Source of the DNA: Salinispora tropica CNB-440
Lineage (GTDB): Bacteria > Actinomycetota > Actinomycetes > Mycobacteriales > Micromonosporaceae
Length of the DNA: 64,000 bases
Assembly (NCBI RefSeq): GCF_000016425.1
Contig: NC_009380.1
Coordinates: 1,988,144 to 2,052,143, forward strand
Reading direction: 5' to 3'
Every line of letters starts with the position of its first letter. Positions within the stretch are counted from its first letter, which is position 1. A program made the position numbers and the translations under genes. This document shows positions 17,133-25,719 of this stretch, piece after piece. The notes below the pieces were generated by a model. The model was not told the DNA's origin and made no database searches. It worked only from the letters and a program-made list of their open reading frames with translations.

Positions 17133-17167
17133 GTGTACCCCGGCCGCCGTCGGCGGCCGGGGTACAC
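17133..17167. terminator. Long GC hairpin between convergent genes
   Basis: A 16-bp perfect inverted repeat (GTGTACCCCGGCCGCC and complement) has a 3-nt loop. It starts 11 nt after the small membrane protein gene and faces the 3' end of the convergent GSP17M gene, so it can serve both directions. Confidence 0.65.
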
Positions 17168-17242
17168 GGTCATCGGCCCGGGGTCGGGACCGCGTGGTTC
17201 ACGGTCCGGTGTCGGGACCCGCGTTGCCTCCCTGACGGCGGG

Positions 17243-17830
17243 TTAGTCTCCTTGTCGCTGCGGTGCCTGTAGGTGTAGCTGGCCCAGCAGTTGACGGGCC
17301 TGCTCGGCATACTGCTGATCAACGATCACCGCGTACTGGTTGGCGCGGAGTGAACTGGCTGAGGTGAAGTCACGCCGACCGCCGGTCATCGCATGCGCCA
17401 CCGCCCCGAACACCGCGCCCCAGATCGCACCGATCACCAGACCGGCGAGGACCGCGGCGAACCAGTTGCCCACGGTGAAGATGCCGAACAGCAGCCCGAT
17501 GAAGAGACCGAACCACGCACCGGTACCGGCGCCGAGCAGCCCCGCCCGCGTGGTGCTCAGTCGGCCGAGGACCGTCTCGACCAGGGTGAGGTCGGTGCCG
17601 ACGATGGCGGTGTGCTCCACCGGAAACCGGTTGTCCGCCAAGTAGTCAACGACCCGCTGGGCGGAGCGGTAGTCCGGGTATGAGCCGATCGTCACCGTCG
17701 GCGGCCCCATCCCCGGCCCGTTGCCGTCCCCGCTGGGAGGCGACGGATGACCCGCCGGACCGGAGGGGAGGGTGTCGCCGCCCGGTAGCCCGGGACGCCA
17801 GGTTGAGGTCGGACTCGAAGGTGTGTTCAT
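17243..17830 (-). CDS. General stress protein, GSP17M-domain membrane protein
   Basis: The 195-residue product has a proline/glycine-rich N-terminus of about 45 residues, then a GSP17M-type domain (TIGSYPDYRSAQRVVDYLADNRFP) named after Bacillus general stress protein 17M. A glycine-rich double transmembrane hairpin (GAGTGAWFGLFIGLLFGIF and VLAGLVIGAIWGAVFGAVAHA) follows, and then a C-terminal cytoplasmic segment resuming a ferredoxin-like fold. It is a common actinobacterial stress-associated membrane protein of unknown mechanism. The ATG is preceded by AAGGAGGAG. The hairpin at 17133-17167 lies beyond its stop. Confidence 0.85.
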   Translation of the reverse strand: MNTPSSPTSTWRPGLPGGDTLPSGPAGHPSPPSGDGNGPGMGPPTVTIGSYPDYRSAQRVVDYLADNRFPVEHTAIVGTDLTLVETVLGRLSTTRAGLLGAGTGAWFGLFIGLLFGIFTVGNWFAAVLAGLVIGAIWGAVFGAVAHAMTGGRRDFTSASSLRANQYAVIVDQQYAEQARQLLGQLHLQAPQRQGD

Positions 17831-17936
17831 GAGTCTCCTCCTTCCTCACCATCCATGTTCCCCGTTGGTCGAGTGGGTAACCCGTGCTTGTGCCCCGGTG
17901 GGCCCGAACCCGGGGTGGCGGGGTACCGGCGACCGG

Positions 17937-17942
17937 TAGGCT
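17937..17942 (+). promoter_or_regulatory. -10 element for leaderless oxidoreductase transcript
   Basis: TAGGCT lies exactly 6 nt before the GTG start at 17949 and no Shine-Dalgarno is present. Transcription would begin at or next to the start codon. Confidence 0.55.
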
Positions 17943-17948
17943 CGGCCG

Positions 17949-18911
17949 GTGCGCGGGGAAGCGGCGAGCGTGGTGGTGATCGGCGCGGGTCTGGCCGGGG
18001 TGGCCTGCGCCCGCGAACTGGCCCAGGCGGGCATACCAGTGCAGCTACGAGAACGTGGGCGGGTGGCCGGCGGACGGATGGCCAGCCGGCGTTTCGCGGG
18101 GCGTCCGGTGGACCTGGGCGCCGCGTACCTGACGGTCAGCGACCCCGGCTTCGCGGGGGTGATGCGGCAGTGGCAGGCGGTGGGCCTGGCCCGCGAGTGG
18201 ACCGACACCTTCCTCGCGTACGGCGGCGAGGGCCGGCGGGAGGTGGTGGGGCCCATGCGCTGGGCCGCGCCCCGCGGGCTGCGTTCGCTGGTGGAGCAGC
18301 TCGCCCAGAATCTGCCGGTGAGCCTCGGCGCTCCGGTGCGCAGCGTCGGACCCGGTCCGACCGTGGATGGGCAGCCCTGCGCGGCGGCGGTGCTGGCCAT
18401 GCCCGGCCCGCAGGCGGCGTCGCTGCTGGACCCGGCCCTGACCGCCGCGACCCGGGCCACGCGAGCCCAGGGCTGGTCACCGTCGCTCGCCGCGATGCTG
18501 CGTTTCCCCGAGCGTTGTTGGAGTGGACTACGCGGCGCTTTCGTCAACGACCATCCGGTGCTCGCACTGGTCTGTGATGACGGCGACCGCCGGGGCGACG
18601 CGGCACCGGTTCTGGTCGCGCACACCACCCCGGAATTCGCCGCCGCGCACCTGGGCCAGCCCGCCGCCGCTGCCTCCGCCATCGCGGTGGCCGTTCGGGA
18701 CCTGCTCGCGTTGCCGGTGTCGGCCGAGGAGGTGTACGTGCACCGGTGGACGTACGCGAGGCCGACCGTGGAAGCGGCGGGTACGTACCACCTGGACGCC
18801 GACGGGATCGGGCTGGCCGGTGACGCCTTCGGTGCTCCCCGCGCCCAGACCGCCTGGCGCTCCGGCCACGACCTGGCCCGTGCCCTTCTCGCCCGCCGAG
18901 CCGACCAGTAG
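17949..18911 (+). CDS. FAD-dependent oxidoreductase, renalase-like
   Basis: The 320-residue protein begins with a Rossmann FAD/NAD(P)-binding motif (VVVIGAGLAGVACARELAQAG) followed by GRVAGGRMASRRF and DLGAAYLT, and ends with GIGLAGDAFGAPRAQTAWRSG, the C-terminal FAD-contacting motif. This spacing is typical of bacterial renalase-like flavoproteins, which oxidise dihydronicotinamide isomers; amine oxidase activity is a looser alternative. The GTG start has TAGGCT 6 nt upstream, indicating leaderless expression. It is divergent from the GSP17M gene. Confidence 0.85.
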   Translation: MRGEAASVVVIGAGLAGVACARELAQAGIPVQLRERGRVAGGRMASRRFAGRPVDLGAAYLTVSDPGFAGVMRQWQAVGLAREWTDTFLAYGGEGRREVVGPMRWAAPRGLRSLVEQLAQNLPVSLGAPVRSVGPGPTVDGQPCAAAVLAMPGPQAASLLDPALTAATRATRAQGWSPSLAAMLRFPERCWSGLRGAFVNDHPVLALVCDDGDRRGDAAPVLVAHTTPEFAAAHLGQPAAAASAIAVAVRDLLALPVSAEEVYVHRWTYARPTVEAAGTYHLDADGIGLAGDAFGAPRAQTAWRSGHDLARALLARRADQ

Positions 18912-19172
18912 CGCGCGCCGCGCCGCTGCCCCGCCGTGGCGGCGGACCTCGTCCGTAGCGATAGTGCTCCCCTCGGTGGTGTGTCCCAGAGCGCGCGCCG
19001 GTCTCTCTGCGTTCCCGCCCACGGGCGGAATCGGCGGACAGTGGCTACCGGAGCGGTTTCCTGGGCCGGCCAGGGCAGCCCTGCGACGGTCGGAAACGTT
19101 GGGGGATCGCTGCGGAGTGCCGGTGCGGTGACTGGGTATGCGCGCGAGGTAGTCCATTGCGAAGGAGGCATC

Positions 19173-20036
19173 ATGCCGGAAACCCTCGCGGTGCGGCAGG
19201 TCGACATCGGGGCCGCCGTGACCGATATGTGGCGGGCGGTGCTGTTGTTCATACCGAGAGCCGTCGCGTTCATCGTGATCCTGGTGATCGGATGGCTCAT
19301 CGCCCGAGCCGTCCTCAAAGCGGTGGACGCGGCGCTGGAACGGGTGAACTTCGACCGCGCCGTGGAGCGCGGCGGCATCAAGCGCGCCTTGGCGCGTACC
19401 AAGTACGACGCCAGTGACATTCTCGCGCGGCTCGCGTACTACGCCGTGCTGCTGTTCACGTTGCAGTTCGCGTTCGGGGTGTGGGGACCCAACGCGATCA
19501 GTGACCTGATCAGTGGTGTGGTGGCCTGGATACCTCGGGCGTTTGTGGCGATCGTCATCGTGGTGGTGGCCGCGGCCATCGCGAGCGCGGTCCGCGACCT
19601 CGTCGGCGGTGCACTCGGCGGTCTCACGTACGGCCGGGTCCTGGCCGACGCGGCGGCCGTCTTCATCCTGGCCCTCGGTGTGATCGCGGCGCTGAACCAG
19701 GTCGGCATCGCCACCACGGTGACCACGCCAGTGTTGATCGCCGTGCTCGCCACGGTGGCCGGCATCCTGATCGTGGGTGTCGGTGGTGGCCTGGTCAGAC
19801 CGATGCAGAGCCGCTGGGAGGGCTGGCTGAACCGGATGGCCGAGGAAGGGCGGGCCGTCCAGCAGCACCGGCAGGCCCAGGGAGCCGGTCGCAGCGACGT
19901 CGAACGGCAGATGGCCGACCGGGCCGGGCCCGAACGGGAACGGGCGCAGGCGCAGACCCACGAGGCGGCGACCGCGGGTGGCGGTGGTCGCAGGTCGGGC
20001 GGTGCGAGCGACGAGACCCAACAGTTCGACCGTTGA
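19173..20036 (+). CDS. Mechanosensitive-channel-type membrane protein (CmpX-like, conserved TM helix repeats)
   Basis: The 287-residue protein has about five hydrophobic segments, including VAFIVILVIGWLIARAVLK and FVAIVIVVVAAAIASAVRD, resembling the conserved TM helix repeat of small-conductance channel relatives (PF05552) rather than the full MscS fold. The last ~80 residues are polar, Gln/Arg-rich and likely cytoplasmic. It may be a minor mechanosensitive channel or cell-envelope sensor. GAAGGAGG precedes the ATG at 19173. The 261 nt upstream contain no other gene. Confidence 0.85.
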   Translation: MPETLAVRQVDIGAAVTDMWRAVLLFIPRAVAFIVILVIGWLIARAVLKAVDAALERVNFDRAVERGGIKRALARTKYDASDILARLAYYAVLLFTLQFAFGVWGPNAISDLISGVVAWIPRAFVAIVIVVVAAAIASAVRDLVGGALGGLTYGRVLADAAAVFILALGVIAALNQVGIATTVTTPVLIAVLATVAGILIVGVGGGLVRPMQSRWEGWLNRMAEEGRAVQQHRQAQGAGRSDVERQMADRAGPERERAQAQTHEAATAGGGGRRSGGASDETQQFDR

Positions 20037-20052
20037 GCGGCGACCGGAGGAC

Positions 20053-20081
20053 GGGGGTGGTCGCCGCGGGTGGCCACCCCC
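20053..20081. terminator. Bidirectional hairpin between convergent genes
   Basis: GGGGGTGG pairs with CCACCCCC across a 13-nt loop in the 53-nt gap between the convergent channel-type gene and the DUF6401-like gene. Confidence 0.5.
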
Positions 20082-20089
20082 GATTCGGT

Positions 20090-20467
20090 TCAGAGCGGCG
20101 GGAGGGGGGCCGGCCGGGGACCGTCCAGGGAGCGGGCCAGGGCAGCGACCGCGAGTAGGCGGGTCAGGAGCCAGTCCGGCGCCGCCCAGTCGACCGGCCC
20201 GGCCGGCGGATGCCAGTCGTGCTCCCGGGCAGCGGCGCGGATTCCCTCCGTGTAGCCGGCCAGGGCGGCGACAGTCAGCGGCCTCCGATCCCCGTCAAGG
20301 CTGTCCCGGACCGCCGCTGCGTGCTGGTCGACCAGGGCCAGTAGCCCGGGCCGCGCCGCCGCAGCAGCCAGGCCGTCGGTGCCCAGGGTGGTGGACAGAG
20401 CGGCCAGCGTCGAGCGGGCGGCGTCAACGAGCATGCGGGGGTAGACCCGTTCCAACGGTGCGCGCAT
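20090..20467 (-). CDS. DUF6401-like hypothetical protein
   Basis: The 125-residue soluble helical protein contains GLAAAAARPGLLALVDQHAAAVRDSL and a downstream AGYTEGIRAAAREHDWHPPAG-type segment. This resembles the Micromonosporaceae family labelled DUF6401, sometimes called natural-product-associated, although no biosynthetic role is established. No signal peptide or membrane helix is visible. The gene stands alone, convergent with the channel-type gene. Family assignment is from memory and could be wrong. Confidence 0.65.
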   Translation of the reverse strand: MRAPLERVYPRMLVDAARSTLAALSTTLGTDGLAAAAARPGLLALVDQHAAAVRDSLDGDRRPLTVAALAGYTEGIRAAAREHDWHPPAGPVDWAAPDWLLTRLLAVAALARSLDGPRPAPLPPL

Positions 20468-20702
20468 GGGGAACGAGACTAGCCCGCGGGACGGGCGGTC
20501 GACCTCGCCTGGTCAGCGGTTTCACCCCTCGACCGGTTGGCCGATCCGGGTCGCAACAGCGGTCCCGCCGTCGCGAACTGGGGCCTGCCAGGGCGAGGGT
20601 GCGGCGCTCGTCTGAGTGCCGGTGCGTCCCGCCGACGGGGATGCACCGGCACCTGGCCAGTCGCGGAGCCGACCCTGGGTGAACGGGAGTCGGTGTGTGA
20701 GA

Positions 20703-20960
20703 TCACATGGTGTCCGGCCCGGTCCGCCCGGTCGTTGACGGGCGATAGGCCCGGTCTGGGTCAGTCGGTTCCCGGCCGGTCCCGGCGGCCTGGCCGCCGC
20801 GGTCCACCGCCTGGGGCCCGTGCCCGAACGCGGCCTCCTCCCCGGCGTCGTTTGCGGTTACGTCGTCGGCCTGGCCGTCCATCGCCGAACGAGCGATGGC
20901 CCGGTCCAGCTCCGCCAGGGGAGTCCGCTCCTCGTCGCGCCACGCCTTGTCGTCGGTCAT
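20703..20960 (-). CDS. Small acidic hypothetical protein
   Basis: The 85-residue protein is hydrophilic and acidic, starting MTDDKAWRDEERTPLAELDRAIARS and continuing with a disordered Gly/Asp/Gln-rich tail. No fold or family is recognised. GGAGG lies only 1 nt from the ATG at 20960; a GTG 24 nt further upstream is an alternative start. It follows the SRPBCC gene on the same strand but is separated from it by a strong hairpin, so it may have its own promoter. Confidence 0.55.
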   Translation of the reverse strand: MTDDKAWRDEERTPLAELDRAIARSAMDGQADDVTANDAGEEAAFGHGPQAVDRGGQAAGTGREPTDPDRAYRPSTTGRTGPDTM

Positions 20961-20999
20961 ACCTCCGGCGGTACCCGACCCCACCCGCGTGAAACCCGC

Positions 21000-21031
21000 C
21001 GACGGCCCCCGGCGGGTGCCGGGGGCCGTCG
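21000..21031 (-). terminator. Strong hairpin downstream of the SRPBCC gene
   Basis: A 13-bp perfect inverted repeat (CGACGGCCCCCGG and complement) with a 6-nt loop lies 19 nt past the SRPBCC stop codon on the minus strand. Confidence 0.7.
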
Positions 21032-21049
21032 CGGTGAGCTCGGTGCGGG

Positions 21050-21511
21050 TCAGGGCTGCGGGCGGTCGACCTTGCCGCGCCAGGCGCCGGTCGCCTGGTC
21101 GCGCCCCTCGATGAACTGCTTGAACCGTTCCAGGTCACCCTTTGCCCGCCGGTCAACGACGCCGAGCGTGTCGCCGACCTGCTCCACCGCGCCGTGCGGC
21201 TCGAACTCGAGCTGTAGCGTTACCCGGCTGGTGTGCTCGTCCAACCGGTGGAAGGTGACCACCCCCGCGTGCTGGGTGCCGCCGGTCGAGCGCCACGCGA
21301 CCCGCTCGTCCGGGAGCTGCTCGGTAATCTCAGCGTCGAACTCGCGCCGCACCCCGGCGATCTCCACGGTCCAGTGGGTCATCGTCGAGGAGAGGTGTCG
21401 TACCTCCTGCACTCCCTCCATGAAGTGTGGGAACTCCTCGAACTGGGTCCACTGGTCGTAGGCGGTGCGGATCGGGACGGAGACGTCCACATGTTCCATG
21501 ACACCACTCAT
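21050..21511 (-). CDS. SRPBCC family protein (polyketide cyclase/dehydrase type)
   Basis: The 153-residue protein is a single START-like/SRPBCC domain. Recognisable elements are VDVSVPIRTAYDQWTQFEEFPHFMEGV at the start and the hydrophobic-cavity strands around HAGVVTFHRLDEHTSRVTLQLEFEPHG. Members bind small hydrophobic ligands; this subgroup is a widespread actinobacterial protein of unknown ligand, and cyclase activity is not implied. AGGAGGAG precedes the ATG. It is 40 nt downstream of the DUF2795 gene on the same strand, and the two may be co-transcribed. Confidence 0.9.
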   Translation of the reverse strand: MSGVMEHVDVSVPIRTAYDQWTQFEEFPHFMEGVQEVRHLSSTMTHWTVEIAGVRREFDAEITEQLPDERVAWRSTGGTQHAGVVTFHRLDEHTSRVTLQLEFEPHGAVEQVGDTLGVVDRRAKGDLERFKQFIEGRDQATGAWRGKVDRPQP

Positions 21512-21551
21512 CAGCTCCTCCTCCCCGCCGATTCTGGCGGCTCGGGCCGGG

Positions 21552-21968
21552 TCACCAGCGGGTCGTCTCGTTGCGGTGGCCGAGCGCGGCCCAGATCTCC
21601 GAGACCGTCTGGTAACGGGTTCCCGTGGGCAGGCGTTCCAGCTCGGCGACCAGGTCGGCCGGAGCCTCGTTGTCCCGTGCGTTGGCGACCAGGGTCTCGC
21701 GGTCGCCCGGTAGGGCGGTCATCGTGATGAACCGTCCGAGCCGGCTGCGGGCCTCGACGTCATCGGAGCTCATGCCCTGCGGGTTGCCGCTGCGCAGCGC
21801 GCCGGCCGGCGCCGTCTTGGGCTCCGGTTGGTCCTCACCCGCCGGCTCCGGCTGACGGGATTCATTGACCCGCGATCCGGCCGCTCCCGGACCCTGTACG
21901 AGGCCGCTGACCTCGCTCTCCATCTCGTCGTCGAGCCTCGGTCCGTGCTTGCTGCTGCCGCGTTCCAT
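21552..21968 (-). CDS. DUF2795 domain protein
   Basis: The 138-residue product begins MERGSSKHGPRLDDEM, a start shared by many actinobacterial DUF2795 proteins, has a disordered acidic/proline linker and ends with a helical DUF2795 domain (SRLGRFITMTALPGDRETLVANARDNEAPADLVAELERLP). The function of the family is unknown. The frame stays open upstream to 22361, but that part is antisense to the ChaB gene and the ATG at 21968 restores the conserved N-terminus. It is divergent from chaB across 111 nt. Confidence 0.82.
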   Translation of the reverse strand: MERGSSKHGPRLDDEMESEVSGLVQGPGAAGSRVNESRQPEPAGEDQPEPKTAPAGALRSGNPQGMSSDDVEARSRLGRFITMTALPGDRETLVANARDNEAPADLVAELERLPTGTRYQTVSEIWAALGHRNETTRW

Positions 21969-22079
21969 GTCTTCTGCGCTACCCGACGGGCTCCGCGGGT
22001 AAACCCCGGCCAGATCCGGTTTGTCGCATCGGCCGTGGGGAAAGATCACTGGATACCCACCGACGTGGAGGAGGACGAG

Positions 22080-22484
22080 ATGCCCGGGCGGGAGGATATG
22101 CCCAGCACACTGCGACGCTCCCCGGACAAGGCGCAGCGTACCTGGGAGAAGACCCACGACTCGGCCCTGCAGACGTACGGCGAGGGGGAGCGGGCAAACC
22201 GGACAGCGTTCGCGGCGGTCAAAAACGAGTTCGAGAAGGTCGGCGACCACTGGGAGCCGAAGGGCCGCAAGGGTCCGAGCGACCGGCAGGCCGCCGGTGG
22301 CGGTCCCCGGCGCCGCGCGGCGACAGCGGGGGGCGTCGACGCGAACGCCAGCAAGGACCACCTGCTGCGGATCGCCCGCAAACTCGACATCTCCGGCCGG
22401 TCAACCATGACCAAGCCGGAACTGGTGCAGGCGATCGAGAAGGCCAACAACCGGCTGACCGCCCAGGCCCGGCAGCGGGGCTGA
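22080..22484 (+). CDS. ChaB-domain protein with C-terminal Rho-N-like domain
   Basis: The 134-residue protein starts with a ChaB domain (residues 1-60: MPSTLRRSPDKAQRTWEKTH ... NRTAFAAVKNEFEKVGDHW), followed by a basic linker and a C-terminal Rho-N/SAP-like helical motif (SKDHLLRIARKLDISGRSTM ... KPELVQAIEKANN) that commonly binds nucleic acid. ChaB was named as a cation-transport regulator in E. coli; a nucleic-acid-associated stress role is at least as likely here (inference). GGAGGAGGACGAG directly precedes the ATG. It is divergent from the DUF2795 gene. Confidence 0.87.
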   Translation: MPGREDMPSTLRRSPDKAQRTWEKTHDSALQTYGEGERANRTAFAAVKNEFEKVGDHWEPKGRKGPSDRQAAGGGPRRRAATAGGVDANASKDHLLRIARKLDISGRSTMTKPELVQAIEKANNRLTAQARQRG

Positions 22485-22544
22485 AGCCGTTGAGCCACCT
22501 GTAGCCAGCGGTTGCACCATCGAAGGCAGTACAGGCGGTCCACC

Positions 22545-23978
22545 TCACCAGTGTCCGCCGCTCGGCGCCTGAAGGTGGACCGCCTTCGTGGCGGTGAACT
22601 CGTCGAGCAACTCCGGCCCGTACCCGAAGCCCTGCCCGCTGCCTCGACGCGGATGCGCGGCCCCACCCGGCGCTCCACCGAACACGGCGTTGATCTTGAC
22701 GGTGCCGACCGGGAGGTCGCGGAAGGCGCGTTGCGCATGGCTCATCGAGGCCGTCAGCACGGTGGCACCGAGCCCGTACGGTGAGTCAGCCGCGCATCGG
22801 AGGGCCTCCGAGAACGAGTCAACCACCATGACCGGGGCGACCGGGGCGAAGGTCTCCTCGCGGATCAGGGGCATGTCCTGCCGGCAGTCGGTGACCACCG
22901 TTGCCGGATAGAAGGCACCCGGCCCGTTCGGTAGGGTGCCGCCGACCCGAAGGTGGGCACCCTGCGCCACCGCGGCTGTGACCTGCCCGTGCACGTGGTC
23001 TCGGTGCCGCCGGTCGACCAGCGGGCCCAGCTCGGTCGCCGGGTCGGCGCCCGGGCCGGTACGCAGGGTCTGTGCTCGTTCGATCAGGGCGTCAACGAAG
23101 TCCTCGGCCACATCTCGGTGTACGTAGATCCGTTCCACGGCGACACAGATCTGGCCGGCGTTGGCGAACGCACCGATGGCCGCCTGCTCGGCTGCCCACA
23201 GCGGGTCCACGTCGGCGTCAACGACGAGTGGGTCGCTACCGCCGTTTTCGAGCAGCACCTTCGCGCCGGTTCGGGCCGCCGCGGCGGCGATCGCCCGGCC
23301 GGTGTCGGTCGAACCGACGTGAGCGAGCACATCCACCTGCTGGGCGGCCAGTGCCGCGCCCACCTCTGGCCCTCCGGTCAGCAGTGAGAGCACGCCGGGC
23401 GGCAACGCCGCGTCCAACGCCTTCGCCAGCAGCCATCCGGTCGCCGGAGTCCGCTCGCTGGGTTTGTAGAGCACCACGTTGCCGGTGACCAGCGCCGCGC
23501 CGAGCAGGCCACAGGAGACCGCGACCGGGTCGTTCCAGGGGGTGATCGCGGCGACCACACCGCGGGGTTGCGGCAGCATGAAGTCGATCGCCTCGGTGGC
23601 ACCGTGCAGCGTCCGCCCACCACGGACCGGTGCCAGCTCGGCGTACTGGCGCAGGGTGCCCACGCCCGCGTCCACCCCGCCGCGCGCGTCCGCGAGCGGC
23701 TTGCCCATCTCCGCGGTGGTGGCCTGGGCCAGCTCCGCGGCGGCCGCTGCCACCGCGTCCGCGGCCCGGTGTAGGGCGGCGGCCCGCTCCGTCGGAGGCG
23801 TCCTGGCCCACTCGGCGGCGGCGCCCCGCGCCGCCTCCACCGCCTTGGCAACCTCTTCCGCCGTCGCCACCGGCACCGAGCTGACCGGAGTGCCATCGGC
23901 CGGGTCGTGGACGACCAGGTCGCCTCCTTCGCCGCCGGCCCCCCACACCCCGCCGATGAGCTGAGCAACCGTGTACAT
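22545..23978 (-). CDS. Aldehyde dehydrogenase family protein
   Basis: The 477-residue enzyme contains AITPWNDPVAV at the NAD site, a LLENGGSDPLVV segment holding the general-base Glu and ANAGQICVAVERIYV with the catalytic Cys. It therefore oxidises an aldehyde with NAD(P); the WNDP and NAGQIC variants group it with non-BADH, vanillin/benzaldehyde-type or unassigned actinobacterial enzymes. The ATG at 23978 begins MYTVAQLIGG, the expected N-terminus; the 42 codons upstream overlap the promoter of the divergent oxidoreductase. No clear Shine-Dalgarno is present. Confidence 0.86.
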   Translation of the reverse strand: MYTVAQLIGGVWGAGGEGGDLVVHDPADGTPVSSVPVATAEEVAKAVEAARGAAAEWARTPPTERAAALHRAADAVAAAAAELAQATTAEMGKPLADARGGVDAGVGTLRQYAELAPVRGGRTLHGATEAIDFMLPQPRGVVAAITPWNDPVAVSCGLLGAALVTGNVVLYKPSERTPATGWLLAKALDAALPPGVLSLLTGGPEVGAALAAQQVDVLAHVGSTDTGRAIAAAAARTGAKVLLENGGSDPLVVDADVDPLWAAEQAAIGAFANAGQICVAVERIYVHRDVAEDFVDALIERAQTLRTGPGADPATELGPLVDRRHRDHVHGQVTAAVAQGAHLRVGGTLPNGPGAFYPATVVTDCRQDMPLIREETFAPVAPVMVVDSFSEALRCAADSPYGLGATVLTASMSHAQRAFRDLPVGTVKINAVFGGAPGGAAHPRRGSGQGFGYGPELLDEFTATKAVHLQAPSGGHW

Positions 23979-24038
23979 GCGGCGGTAGATGCCCTGGTCA
24001 GCCCCGGGCAAACCCTTTTTGTCCCGGTGTCCGCCGGC

Positions 24039-24044
24039 TAGCAT
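24039..24044 (+). promoter_or_regulatory. -10 element for leaderless FAD oxidoreductase transcript
   Basis: TAGCAT lies 6 nt before the GTG start at 24051 with no Shine-Dalgarno between, indicating a leaderless mRNA. Confidence 0.55.
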
Positions 24045-24050
24045 GATCGA

Positions 24051-25655
24051 GTGAGTCGAATCGGCGCGGCGTCCCCGGACGCCATCGTCGTCGGAGCGGG
24101 CCACAACGGCCTGGTAGCCGCCAATCTGCTCGTTGACGCCGGCTGGGATGTGCTCGTGCTGGAGGCCACCGGGGCGCCCGGTGGCGCGATCCGCTCGGCC
24201 CAGGTGACCGCTCCCGGCTACCTGAGCGACCTCTACAGCTCCTTCTACCCCATCGGTTACGCGTCGCCGGTTCTGCGTCGGCTGGGCCTGGACCAGTACG
24301 GGCTACGGTGGCGGCATGCCCCGGACGTGTTGGCGCACCTGCTGCCGGACGGGCGGGCGGCGGTACTCAACCGCGACCCGGCGGCCACCGCCGCCTCCCT
24401 GGAGACCTTCGCGGCCGGTGACGGGGAGCGGTGGCTGGCGGCCTACGGCGACTGGTGCCAGGTAGCCGGCCCGATGCTGGACGCCATCACCACCCCCTTC
24501 CCGCCGGTGCGCAGCAGTCTCGCGCTGGTGCGCCGGCTGCGGGTCGCCGGAGCGCTGCGTCTGGCCCGCCGGTTGGTGACACCGGTACGCCGGCTCGGCG
24601 ACGAACTTTTCACCGGAGCGGGCGGGACAGCCCTGCTCGCCGGCTGCGCGCTGCACACCGACCTGGCCCCTGAGGAGGTCGGCTCCGGGGCGTACGGGTG
24701 GCTGTTGGCGATGCTCGGCCAGCAGGTCGGTTGGCCGGTGCCGGACGGCGGCGCCCAACGGATCACCGACGCCCTGGTGGCCCGGCTCGTCGATCGGGGC
24801 GGCCAGATCCGCTGCGGCGCGCGGGTGGATCGAGTGCTGACCGCCCGGGGCCGGGCGATGGGCGTCCGGGCCGAGGATGGCGTGCTCTGGCGGGCCCGCC
24901 GTGCGGTGCTCGCCGACGTGCCGGCGCCCGCACTCTACCTGGATCTTGTCGGGGTCGATGTCTTGCCGCCGCGGCTGGCGGCGGATTTGGCCAACTTCCG
25001 ATGGGACGGCTCGACGCTGAAGGTCGACTGGGCGCTGTCCGCACCGGTACCGTGGCGGAATCGGGCAGTCGCCACCGCCGGCACCGTACACCTCGGCGCC
25101 GACCTCGACGGGCTGACCGGCTATGCGGCGGCGCTGGCCCGAGGGGAGGTCCCCCGGGACCCGTTCCTGCTGGTCGGGCAGATGACCGTCGCCGACCCCA
25201 GCCACTCGCCACCCGGTACCGAGTCGTTGTGGTCGTATACCCACCTACCATTCCGACGGCGGTGGCGGGTCGAGGAGATCGCCGCGCAGGTGCAGCGGAT
25301 GGAGCAGGTGCTGGAGGAGGCCGCCCCGGGCTTCCGTGCGCTGGTGGTGGGCCGGCACGTGGCGGGACCGGCAGACCTGGAGTCGGGCGACCCGAGCCTG
25401 GTCGGCGGAGCGCTCGGTGGTGGTACGTCCGCCGCCCACCAGCAGCTCTTCTTCCGCCCGATCCCCGGACTCGGCCGCGCCGACACCCCCGTTGACCGGC
25501 TCTTTCTGGCCAGTTCGTCGGCGCACCCCGGCGGTGGCGTCCACGGCGCGCCCGGTGCGAACGCGGCGCGGGCGGCGTTGGCCCGCGACGCCGCGCTCAC
25601 CGGTGGCGTGTACGCGGCGGCGGTCAGCGCCGCGCAGCGCGCGGTCTACCGCTGA
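24051..25655 (+). CDS. Phytoene-desaturase-type NAD(P)/FAD-dependent oxidoreductase
   Basis: The 534-residue flavoprotein starts with the dinucleotide-binding motif VVGAGHNGLVAANLLVDAG and ends with the C-terminal FAD motif FLASSSAHPGGGVHGAPGANAA, the layout of the CrtI/PYROXD2 group. Carotenoid genes are absent nearby, so a PYROXD2-like oxidoreductase of unknown substrate is more likely than a phytoene desaturase. Its GTG start is preceded by TAGCAT at 6 nt. It is divergent from the aldehyde dehydrogenase gene; whether they act on the same pathway is unknown. Confidence 0.87.
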   Translation: MSRIGAASPDAIVVGAGHNGLVAANLLVDAGWDVLVLEATGAPGGAIRSAQVTAPGYLSDLYSSFYPIGYASPVLRRLGLDQYGLRWRHAPDVLAHLLPDGRAAVLNRDPAATAASLETFAAGDGERWLAAYGDWCQVAGPMLDAITTPFPPVRSSLALVRRLRVAGALRLARRLVTPVRRLGDELFTGAGGTALLAGCALHTDLAPEEVGSGAYGWLLAMLGQQVGWPVPDGGAQRITDALVARLVDRGGQIRCGARVDRVLTARGRAMGVRAEDGVLWRARRAVLADVPAPALYLDLVGVDVLPPRLAADLANFRWDGSTLKVDWALSAPVPWRNRAVATAGTVHLGADLDGLTGYAAALARGEVPRDPFLLVGQMTVADPSHSPPGTESLWSYTHLPFRRRWRVEEIAAQVQRMEQVLEEAAPGFRALVVGRHVAGPADLESGDPSLVGGALGGGTSAAHQQLFFRPIPGLGRADTPVDRLFLASSSAHPGGGVHGAPGANAARAALARDAALTGGVYAAAVSAAQRAVYR

Positions 25656-25719
25656 CCGGGGGCGCGGTGCGGTGCGGCCGAACCCTGCGGGCAGGGGACG
25701 CAACGCTGTCCCAGCCGGC

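Noticed and set aside
24051..25655. Carotenoid biosynthesis based on a phytoene-desaturase-like fold
   Set aside because: No phytoene synthase, GGPP synthase or cyclase lies nearby; the PYROXD2-like group has the same motifs.
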